Positions 38,801-50,800 of a stretch of 64,000 nt of DNA are shown here, piece by piece. This DNA is from Eopsaltria australis. Taxonomy: Eukaryota; Chordata; Aves; Passeriformes; Petroicidae. Position 1 is the stretch's first letter; each line of letters begins with the position of its first letter. The notes beneath the pieces are model-generated. The model was not told the origin of the DNA. It worked only from the letters and a program-made list of their open reading frames with translations, and searched no databases. Location of the stretch: the NCBI GenBank assembly GCA_034509425.1, contig JAVTVJ010011652.1, positions 1,255,001-1,319,000 on the forward strand. Reading direction: 5' to 3'. The position numbers and the translations under genes are program-made.

Positions 38801-41800
38801 TTTCACTTCCAATCCTGTTTATTTACAATGTCTACCAGTAATTATGCTTAACATGTCATTTAGTGAGGGTGCCCCTGCCAAGGAGATTGTTGGGTGCTGC
38901 AGTACCATTGAGGGGGAGTTTCTCGCAGTCAATGCCATCAGCGGCTTTTAGTCCCTGATGGGATGCAGTAGTAATGTTGATAATGCAAGTATCGTGCTCA
39001 TCAAGTCATAATTAGATGCCACTCAAATGTGCCACTTGTAATAACAGTGTTGATTCATGTTTTCTCGGTGACTGCAACTACTAATTAGTTAAGTGGTTTT
39101 TGGTTGGCCTGCATTTGCTGCGGATTATTATTACCCCTGAAAAAAACTGTCAAGGTTAGAGATGTTTCAGGCCACTTAGTGCTTCTTTATGAATATTAAT
39201 ATTGACATAATAAGAACTTTGGACAGACTTAGGAAATAATATATTTTTTGTATTTAATTTGGAAAGACTTTTTTCCCCTGAGTTAATCATAATTGCAGGT
39301 TAATTAAGTTTAAATGAACCAAGAGTAATCCCTAGTTCTGCCATGAGAGCCCGATCCTTGTTTCCTAACTTAAGCCTTGCTTGAGGCCCTTAGACTCCTG
39401 TCTGTAAAATGGGGGCAGCTCTGTATCTCTTCTGCTCCCTCACCCAGCCCAAAGCATCTCATTGCTCAAAGCTCCCAGGGCAGATAATTTCTCCATGATC
39501 AGGAGAAATGGAAATAAAAAGACAAGCAAAAGAAGAGGTCTGGTTGCTCTGATGGTAGGAGACTTCATGTGAATATGGTTTTTAGACCAAGATTTACCAA
39601 TGCTGCCCTGCCTTTTCTTTTTTGTAGATTTTGTGTCTTGCATGCAGCTACTCAGAAAACCAGTGTCTTGCTGGTTTCCTCTCAGTTGATACTAAGTATA
39701 AAGCTGTATAAATAACATTTGTTAATGGCTTTCTTTTTCCTGTCCTGAAGTCCTGTTTTGTGGTCTTTAAGATGACCTCTGTATATCAAAGGCTAAAATA
39801 TCTCTCGTCAGTCTTTAGTCAAAACTCCTGGAAGAGGGCAAGGGGTGTTTCCTACCCAGTGGTATAAAATCACCAGGTTTTAAAGCTTATCTTGATGAAA
39901 AGGAAAGGAAATACTAGAAGAAAATCCTCTGTATTTACACTGTGTTTTCCAGCCTTGTTCCTGCTCCAGAGTGTTGTTCAGCTGCAGGTAGTTCCTTTCG
40001 GTGTATTGCAGTCCTGACACTGGGCTGAGAAGGAATCTGTGCCATGCAGTGGCTTGCAGAATGAGAGTCCAGGCTGCTGCTTGGGATGGATGAGAGTGCC
40101 AGGAGCCAAGGGGGAATTGCATCAATGAGCCTGAGAAACGGAGAACTATTCATGGGTTTTCTGCTTTGCTCCCCTATGCAACCTTAAACCTATTCCTTGG
40201 AAAAAGACTTTGAACGCTCTTAAAGTACTGTTGGAAGTTGAGTGGAATTGCAAGCCAAAATGTATCTGTACTTTTAAATATTTTCTGCTCCACAGTGTTC
40301 CAGAACTTTTTGGTCGCTCCCATGTCTGTCTTTGATAGAGTGATGTGTACCCACAATTGTAACAGGGATTCTGTAACTACAGAGGACACATGTGTCTCCT
40401 GCTCCTCCAACTGTGACATCAAATGCAGTAGCACAGCCACGCATTCCACATGCAGTCAGACAGCCCAGGCTTGGCCCTAGTCTCAGGAAAGATTTTGTGT
40501 GTGTGTTGGAATCTGTGTTGTGAGCAGTCAAGGTGGGTGAGACCACTGTGCTTATTTTAGGGTCTGTTTAATCACAGAGAGACTTCAAATAAGAAACCAG
40601 GAAGTGAAAAGAAACTTTGTAATACACCTCAGGTAGTCTTGCTGTTTAAAAATATGGAGGTTCCAGTCTTCTGAAAATGTCATGATGGCAATCTTAAGGG
40701 GTTATCCTAAACGTCTCATTCTGATTCCTCAAGGGCTAGTGAAATAAAGTTGATGAATGAGGATAGTCAAGGAGGCTCCTGCTGGTCTTCTGCTTCCATA
40801 AGTTTATGCTCAGTTGTACAGTTGCCCCTATAATGCTGCAAACATGGCTTGAGAGAGTTCCTTAAAGGAACATCCCAAATGTTCAATGCACAAAACAGTC
40901 CCTGTCCATGCAGATTATCCAATACACTTGTATTTGAAATGCTTACATTGAAAGTTAGCAAAAGATGATGTGCTATTTGTGATCATGGGAGGCATGTGTC
41001 AGTCTCAGGAAAATACTGACTAATCTTTGAACTCTTCCTTTAGTTTCTCACATGGTCATTGAGGAAGTGAACTGTATTCAGAACCATCTTGAAATTGAGA
41101 AGACGTGCCGTGAAAGTGCTGAGGCTTTGGCTTCTAAGGTGAGAAGAATGATGGTGATGCTGTTTTTTCTGATCTATTTATTCACCTGTATATCTTTTTT
41201 TTTTTTTTTAATTTAAAACCTGAAATTGTATGCATGACCCTTATATGTTTCTGTATAATCTTGTGGAGCTGTGAAATAGTTTGGAAATGGCAAAAAAATA
41301 AAAGCCAGATGCGAGACGCAAAATATCATTCCTGCCTTTAAAGGAAAAAAAAATACCCATTTTAATGTAGTTTCTATTTTCATGGACCAGCATCCTGATC
41401 TCTAGTTTTCATATGCATTTAGGTTAAATGGAAAATAAGTTTTAGAACTCCTCTGTGTGAAAACAATAATGAGCATTTCAGTGTCTAAATCAAATGGAAA
41501 AAGTCAACCACTGCATTACATTTCAGGTGATTGTTTATGAAAGCAAAGCGAGGGCAGGGGAAAGGTGACCTCCACTGCTCTGTTGATTGCGTCTAGTCTG
41601 ATGAATTTAGCAAGTGTGTAATTTTCTATATTCCATCTCATCAGAAGTGCATTATTATTAAAGAATGTTTTTATCTCTCTTATATATTTTTGGTTGTGTA
41701 AAATGCATCTGAGCCACTTCATCAGAAAATGGATTACAGCAATTTTGAACCAAATTTCATTAGCAATGCTGACTGCCTTTTTTTTTCTTTTTTTTTTCCC

Positions 41801-44800
41801 CTCCCTCCCTATTCCCTGCCCAAAGTACATCCTTAGATATGGTAAAAATCACACCAGCAAGAAATCACTTTAATTTAGATGCATTAGCAATGTACTTTCT
41901 GGAGGTATTTACTTAATTGTTTGCATAATGACACTATATTAGAATTCATAAGATAGACAATCAGCATATAAGTAAGAAAATGAACACATTTATGCAACTT
42001 GTCTTCTTCTCTGCACTTTCCCTGTAATGGATGTACAAGGGCAGTTCAAAGACTCACTTCGCTCCATGGGGCTGTTTGTTGCTGGGAGCTGGCTGCACCA
42101 TGTAGGGTTCCTCACACCACTCTCCCCACTTGCTCACTTTCATTCTTTGGGAATGAGATGAAAAAATTCTTGAGTAAATCCCCCGTAGTTGAAGGGCTGA
42201 GGATAAGGGGGATCAAAGATGATTGCTCAGGTAAAAATTCAGGGTCAGATGAACTGTGCAAAGAAAACTGTATGTTTTCTTTGGAGCTACATACTGGACT
42301 TCTGACTTTGGCATGTAATGTGTCATTAGTAGAAAATTGAGTCTCATTCTTAAACCTGAGCACAGGGAATGCTTGGCTGGTGGGTGGGCAGTCACCCTGA
42401 CATTTAGCTGAACACCCCTGAGGCTGAGCTGCACTTGCAGAGAGCTGCTGCTGAGGGTGTCTGGATGCAGGACAGTGAAAGAAATTATGAGAATTAAACA
42501 TTTCCAGTGACTCCTGGTCAGTTTTTCATGATCTAGACAGAGATGCTTTGCAGAATCTCTTCTGTACCATCCACCAGTCCTGTGTTTAAGCATCCAGCCC
42601 AGAGTGGTTTCTGACTTATGGTCTGACCCATAAAAAATTGGGTCATGAGATGGCTTTCATCTTAAGTATGTTGACTCTACAGTAATAGCTCAAAATAATT
42701 TTGAGATAATTCTGTTGTGACTAGGAATATAGTAGTGGTAGTATTTGCAGTTTATAAGCAAAATAAGGCATAGGAGAAGGTAAGAGTTTTTATTTAAGCA
42801 GTTGATACAGCTGGGAAAATCAGATGAGCTTTCAGGGGCACAAACTCTTATTCAGGTCATTCAGTTGGGACTCCTGGTACATGTTTAAAGGTCAGGAGCT
42901 GAAGCAGCTATCACAAAGCATGTGTAGCATTATGTCAGCTTGATAGTTGATTTGATTGATTTAAACCTACACTGTATTTATTAAACAGAAGTACTAGAGA
43001 GGAAAAAAGGGCATGAATAAAGCATCATGTTGAATTCAAGCCTCTCAGAGCAGAAGGTGGACAAGCATCCCATCTTCAGACCATTCTAATGTTGAATGGA
43101 ACATTTTATCTAATGTTACTTTTGTCTTCTTTGCTTGATAGATTTTTAATGATAAAGGACCAAAACCCGTTGACTTTTTTTTTCTTGCCCAGCAGCTTAA
43201 AGACAGACTAACTAGCTTCTTACTGTTTGTACTTCCCACCTTTCAGCTGAACAAAGAAAATAAAACCTTGAAAAGAATTAGTATGCTTTGTATGGCAAAA
43301 CTGGGCCCAGAAATTATCACTGAAGAGATTAACATTGATGAGGATGAATCATCCACGGATACAGAAGCTACCTCTGGACCATGCAATACTGTGCACTGTC
43401 AGCAGCAAATGAAAGGTGAGCATTGTTGCTGATCCTACACCACCGTGCAAGGCAGAAGTTGTCTGAAGAACAGCAGTGTTGGTTTGGAGCAGAGATAAGT
43501 CTGGTTCTAAGTGATGCTCCTGGGAGTGGTCAGAGTGAAAGGATCTCCAGGAATGACTGAACATGGAATGCTGGTAGTGTGTAGCATAAATGGTGGGGGA
43601 TATACAGCGTGCAGGGGAAGGTAAATGCAATAGGAAAATGAGATCTACCCAGCTGAGAGGGTTCAGTGCTACTGAGTCAGTAAAAGAAACATTTCCTAAG
43701 ACTCTTAATAAAATAAAAGTTAACTAGAAGGACAAGGTCACCTTCAACTGCATTGTCATCATTTCAGAGCTTGTCAGACAACTCTCCATTTCTGTTTACA
43801 TTGTGTACCTTTGTATGCACAAACTTCATTCATGTTCCAGAGCTATTACCAAACAAGCAGCTTCAAGAGAGACTGTTGTGCTGGGTAAAACAGCAGAGCT
43901 GGAGAACATGGAAATATATTGATAAACCAGATCTGTGCTCTTTTTTTTCAGAAATTTCTAGCTCTTTTTTGAAAGGCAGTTTATATTTCCATTGTCCAAA
44001 ATCAGCCTTATTTTTCATCCCTGTGAGGAAGTCATCGTGATTTTCTCTGTTGTTGTTGTAGAGTATCCAAAAAAGGGGAATGCCCACATTCTGGATTTTG
44101 TGACGAGAGATTAAGTGTCTGACTTCTTTAAAAAAAGGCTTTCACTTCTTTTTTTTTTTTTTTTTTTTTTTTTGATTGGAGCAGCAAATGATGTTAAGTA
44201 CAGCTTTTTGGAACTTTCAGTATGACCTTGTTAATTGTTGTCTTTTTGAATGCAGCAGCCGCAGTGAAGTGGTACAGAGTATCACTGAGGGAAAATGATG
44301 TGTGGTGTAAAAATGCTTGTGAAACAATCCCACCCAAGAAATGAGGTGTCACTGTACCCTTCTGTAATAAGCAGATTTGTACTCTATAGATGTAGGAAAA
44401 GAGGCAGCCAACGGTGTGCTGCACACCATGCAACCCATCTGAATGGGAAATAAGGCTCTGGAATAGCTCCTGCCTTTACTGGAGAAAGGTGTCAAGAATA
44501 CATTTAGAGAGCAAACACTGGCTGCAGATCAGATGGGAGCATTGTTAGGAGGGTAGCTGGGTCAAATTAGAGATACTGTAGGAAGGCTCTGATGTATCTG
44601 CTTTCTGTCTTGATGAACAATTACTTAAAGCATGAAAAGTGGTATTTTGGGGATCTTCTAAGTCCTTTAGCCTTTTCACCATTCAAGACAGTATTCGATG
44701 TTTCTTGGAATGATTTCTTCCCTCCCACCACTTTTCTGTAGTGATGCACAAATAAGATAGATACGTGATATGTGGATATGTCTTCTTCTCTGGATAGTGA

Positions 44801-47800
44801 GGTTGATATAGGTATTGTAAAACCAGAATTAATCCAAGTACCATAAATCTCAGTGAGACATTTTTCCCCATTAATTTCTCTGAAGAGCACAAATCCATAA
44901 AATGGGCAATGTGTATCAAGAAAGACTGGGAAAACAGTCTTTCTATTATTTACTTCAGAAAGTGTATGCCTTTAATTTAGAGGACAATAAATCTTAGGCT
45001 CCAGAACTGGGAGGTGGGGGAGGCTGGTGTAGAAGGGACATTTTGAAGATGTGAGACCCAACAGAGTGACATCCAGCATGTCATCATCAGCTGCAATTGA
45101 TTAGCCACAGTTTTCTCTACTCGTGGCTGGTATTCAATGAACAGCAGTGCTGTGAAACACTGGAAGCAGGTGGGGAATGAGAGCACTTACTGAAAGCTAA
45201 TATATATCAATAAATTTTGATTTTTGTGGTGATTTTATGTTAACCTAAACCTTGATATATTATGTATGCAAACTGATCTCCTGTTAAGAAGTGATTATAA
45301 TCAAATGTTTTATTCCATTGTGAATTTAATTTATTTCATATTTTAATAATTAAGGAACAAAAATTCTGAGGGGAAAATTACAAGCATTAGCTCTTCCATC
45401 AGTAAAGGTTATATTCTGACTCTGTTCACACAATGTTACAAAGACTACAAATTGGCAGCTGTTCAGGACAATTTCTTCAGTGAAAACCTCCCAAGTATTA
45501 ACTGCCTGTTGTTTTGTTTATTTCCCTTGTGACAAGAAGTCAGGATCCAAAAAGAATTGAAGTACATTAATTTGTTTTAAAGGATGCCTCTTAAAAATTG
45601 CTTTTTGCTGCCTCTGCACCAAGAGTCTCTGTGATGTGACAGTCTCCTGAGCAGGACTGAGGACACTCTGTGGTGGCAGGATTGGCCCTGTTATAGCAGG
45701 ATATGAATCATTCAAAATGCAAATAAAGACAGCAGGACTGAACAAGGAGCTTACCTCAACAAAGTAAATCTGAAACTGTGTCCTAGTTTATAGATCTGTT
45801 ACTTGACACTTATGCAAAGCTCATAAATTATTGAGGATGTACAACTGATGCTCGATACGTAGTTCAGGTGTTTCATCCTTAGCTGTACTTGCATTGCTCT
45901 GACATTTCCTTTGTTGTTGCTTTTCGAATAAAATATTTTCTTCATTTCCTTCCTCGAACTGTAGAGCTGCGAGATCAAATCATATCTGTTCATGAGGAAA
46001 AGAAGACCTTGGCCATTGAACTGGAAAACCTGGGGTGCAAACTTGCAGAAGTAATTGAAGAAGTATGTATTGTACCATGGAAGGCGAGACCATGTTAGCG
46101 TGGAGTCGGTGCTTTCTGTAGCTTATTTTGCTAAAAACGCTCAGTTGTGAAGTTAATTGAATTCTGTCTAATCTCAGGTCCTGCCAGTGATGCATCACTT
46201 AGGGCATGTCCCTGGAAGGGACCCTCTACGTCACAGTCCAATCTGCCACTGTAGCTGGCACATGACTTCTCCTTTTCTGTTTGATTTGTTCTAATGCCCA
46301 TATTACAACTGTCACCTCCCCTTCCAGACAGCCCCTCACCCATCACAGCCTGCAGGGGTTTTTTGGGATTTCCTTAAAGCCATAGATGTATAAGAAATAC
46401 TTTTGTAGGACACGTAGTTTAATTACTGGTGCTACTTCATTGAGTATATCCTTAAGTTTAGCCATTGACAGTGCTGTGTCATGGTTAATTAGACCAGCAA
46501 ATTGGCTTTTCTAGCCAGCAGAGTTTCATTCCTGCTTGAAAACTGGATAAGCCATGTACTGATGCAAATCAGGACTTAGTGGCTCTTCCTGTCTGTGCAG
46601 CACTTCCATTCAGAAAGACACAGCTGACAGCACTTGGACAATAAACAGAGCAAAGGAAGGAAAAAAAAAAAGTCAGAACTGGAGTTTGACTATATTAAAC
46701 TTCAAACAGTCAAGTAACTTTTTAACCAGGTGCTACGGCATCTAATCCTGAAAGGTTCCAAAGATGTTATATTTGAAGCTGTGACTGGAGTATGCCTTGG
46801 GAGGATTAGTTCATAACCCTTTTATGACATCTGTTATAACATCTGTAAGATGGAGTAAAAACGCTTTCCATCCCACTGGAAACCCTGCATCGAGCCAAAC
46901 CTAGGAAACAGAGCTACTGACAGCAAAATACTGCTTGCATTATGTATGTGCTGAATGCCTTATGCCATTAACTAAAATGCTCTTGATTTTGATGTGTCCT
47001 TTGTACTTTTCTAGGTAAATAAACTGAAAGAAGAAAAGGCTCTTTTGACAACCGAAGTTAATAAGCAACAAAAGCTGTTGGAGCAATGTAACAGAGGTGT
47101 GTGGTCTCAGTAGGTTCTCTAAGAGTTTGCTACATCCTTTGCAGAAGCTTCAGAGCTTTTCTCTTGCAGTACAAAGAGTAGGTTACAGAACAGTGACAGT
47201 AGTCCAGATCTGACACTCGACCTTATTGCTGCAGGCACTGCATCAACTCATGGACTGTGCCAGACTCTCTGTGCTCCAGGGAAATGTGACAATGTAAATA
47301 GCAGGTGTTATGTGAGAATAGGGAAACCTTTTCCTGTGTGGCACAAGTGGTAAACTAGGGCAGGAGGACAGTCCTTCACAGAGATGGGGTTTGAACCTTA
47401 ATCTCCTCTTTTCCAGTCTTCCTTTTAGTTGGCATGCAGCTTATAATTTTGAATGTCTTAAGACTTGGGAGCAACTTGTTTTATGGTCAGAAGATGACGA
47501 AAAAAAGGCAGGAGTGCTAGAATACAAGAAATAGGATTTCCAAGTTATGGAAGAAAATCAGAAATTTTCCTTTACTGGAAAGAGAAGAGAGGTAAAACCA
47601 GGGCAGGGAAAGTCTAAAAAGAGATATGGGTCAGAAAAGGAAAGCTTTTGCTTAGTGGAGGTTAGTTCTTCTACATAGTTGACCCTAAAGAGGTTTAGAG
47701 GAGAGGGAAGTTTTTGGTACCTTGGATTACTCTGCCCTTTCCTCTTGGTGCTTACTAAGCCTTAAGAAGTTAAAAATTGTTTAGTAAAAAGCCTCATTGG

Positions 47801-50800
47801 GTGTTTCCCATTTTCCTGAAGTGGAAGACAGTGGTTCTGGCTGAGATGTGGTAGGGCATATCCTGTAAGCTTTCTCCAGGTGTCCATTTCTTACCCCTTC
47901 AATGTGTCTGCATTTCTTAAACCTGACAAGCAGTTCTTGAAGGCTCTTACAACACCAAACTTCAGAACAGTTGATTAAACAGATTAGCTTGAAGCTCTTG
48001 ATAGGATAGTGTGGCAGATGAAGATTTTCTGAAATTTTTCTAAAGAACAACCCCTAGTTTCAAATTTGCCTGTCTTCCTGGAAGAGTTAAATTAAAGCAA
48101 GATTTTTTTTTGTATGCATTAAATAAGCTACCAAAGTATTCAATACCTGCTGTATCCAGTGTTTGTGTGGCACTGTGTTAGAGCTGTGCACTCAGTGTAT
48201 TTCAGTCAGAGTTGATGAATTTATCTGAAGTCTTTCTAAGTATGTGGGTTGTTTTTTGAGTATTTTTGTGTGTGTGTGTGTGTTTCTTTTGTTTGTTTAT
48301 TTCATTTTTTAAGTTAGCATCATTTTGAGAGTCAGGTGGGCTGGGATGTGTATCCCACTATCTAAATCACCACTTACTGTACCTACCTTTAAAAACTGTT
48401 ATGCTTATCTCCAAAGCAGGTAAACAAATACAGATTTCTAAGAATAACATAATCTTTGTTTATTAGATTTAGCAAAGCTCTTTTGACGTAAAGAGAGGCA
48501 AAATATGGTATGTGGTACTTGATGCCTGTTACTGGAGATTTTGAGTCAGAACAGGAGGAGTATTACTCTGTTCAGAAAATCAGTAATTGTGCATATATGT
48601 GGTGAGGTTTAGGACAATTATTGCAAAGAAGACTGGATGTGGAAATGTAGAAACTAGGTCATGCTGTCAGTCAGGGATTTGTGGTACTAGGGAAGAGCAG
48701 CTTATCTGGGTAAATCAAACAGTACTTCTTCTGATCTGTTTCACTTTTACTTCTGATCTTGTTTTATTCTTATAAACAGTGTCTGTGCTGGCAGTGGAGG
48801 AATATGAAGAGCTTCATGAAAGCTTTGAGCTGGAGAAGAACCTGCGGAGGAAAGCAGAGTCATTTGCACAAGAGGTGAGTGGTCAAGGAAAAGGGATCTT
48901 GTAAAATGAAGACATTGCAAGTGGGCAAAAACTTACCAGCTTGGATGTCTTGATTTCAATTCCCAGCTCTCGTCCAGCCCCACATACTGCTTAGGTAACA
49001 TCTGTATTTCACCCATAAAAATGAGTTTACAGTTTCAACTAGTATTTATGAAACACTTTGGAATTAGTCATTCGGTCTTACCTATGTCCCCTTTCAAGGC
49101 AAGGCTTTAAATTTATCTTGGGCTTAGTTTGCTACAACATCCTAATTTGGAATTTGTAGTGGTTGGATCTGGGAGGGATTAGCTGTCTTTCTAGTGATAT
49201 GATTTGAAGGATTGTGTTTTTCCTGAAAAATATGTGGACTCCTAAAAAAGATGTTGCAAAAATACAGTATCAGTTGAGGGACACATTTTGAAACACTATA
49301 TTGAAAGTATATTTTGTAATCGACTAACAAACTGACAGGTACCTTATGTACAGTGCCAAAGAAATGCTGATTATTTGCAAACAAGTATTTCTTGGGTTTT
49401 GTCATTATTTAGTTGTTGCCTCTTCCAGAATATGGGCCCCTGTTGCTGCAGACTGTCAGAGCAGCTGTTCACTTGAGGGTTTTCATTCCATGAAGTTCTC
49501 TTATCCAAAATGGGATCACTACAACAGGGAACTTCAGGCCTGCATTATTCCCTTCATTGGTATCCTGCTGTTCAGAAAGATTTTTAGAAAGCTGTTTAAA
49601 ATACACAACCACATGACAACAAAGGCATTGCTGATTAGTGTTTGGGGAACCAATATTTAAAATTACTTTAAAAGCCTGTTATCATTGGCCTGGTTTCACA
49701 GTGATGGTGTCCTTTGAGTGACCTGAGACATCAGAGACAGGCTCTGGCCCACAACTGTTTCCACAGCAGTGCAGCTTTCTGCTCGAGTGAGGCTGTGTGA
49801 GCTCCCTCTCACAGGGATCGTGTCACAAGGTCACAGCTGTGTTTTGAGAGCTAAGTTTTCTAGGATGTGCTTACAGTAGCTGTCTTTGGATTATGCTAAG
49901 GATGTTCAGGGATTTTTCTGCTTGCTTTCTTTAGCCACCTGTTTTCTCTGTCTCTGTGAGATGTTTCCTTTAAACCCCAAAATTTCTGCTGTATTTTCAC
50001 TTGGATTTTGCAAGAGCTACAGTGGTTGGTTGTGATAAGCTGTGTGGTATTGAGGGAAGGAAGAGCTTTGAGTAAAGAGCAAACACTGCATGTTCAGTGC
50101 TTTGTTCTTGATTTGTTTGGAGCGCTTGGAGAAAGGAAAGAGGCTCCAGGTAACACGGTTGTCACTGCAGCTGAAGAATGGCACATCTTAGTGTTTGTGA
50201 TGTCTCAAACAGCCTAAATGTGTGTTTTAGCTCAGTAAAATACAGAACTACTGCCTGTGGAGGTGCCTGTTTGGTGGTGGGCACATTGTCTGTCCAAGGG
50301 GCTGCAGCACCTTGAGTTTGCTGCATGGTGTGGTCAGCTCCTTTCCCTTTCTCCATGGCCTGGCTTCATCCTCTGTCTTTGCATGACTGCTGCCTTGGGA
50401 AGGACCAGGAAAGTGGCAGCTGGGGGCTGCTTTTCAAAGAGATGCCCTTGGCCTCCTGACTGGTGAGGAGGATTTTCCACAAAACAGGAGCACTTGGGAG
50501 TGCAGGTGTGAGAGAGAACGGGCAGGTGAATGTGTGTGCAGGAGCAAGCACAGATGGGGAAGAGGAGACATGGAGCAAGAGAGGGAGGGAGCAGGCACAT
50601 ATAGGAACACTTGAAAATCAGAGCTTTTGATTAAAATAAAAAAAACCCCAATACAGCTTTAATTATAGTCATGCTGCTGGCACCACCGTAATATATATTT
50701 AATTAATCAGAAGTGATCCAACTTCAAACATTAGAATTCATGCTCTTTAGAGGTTCTAAAGAAACTGAGTAAATATTGTCAGCCGTGGTGTGGAGAGAGG

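Noticed and set aside
46190..46260. Faint similarity to a decayed CR1 terminus (GGAAGGGACC...CAGTCCAA)
   Set aside because: It is too short and degenerate to distinguish from chance without an alignment to repeat consensus sequences.
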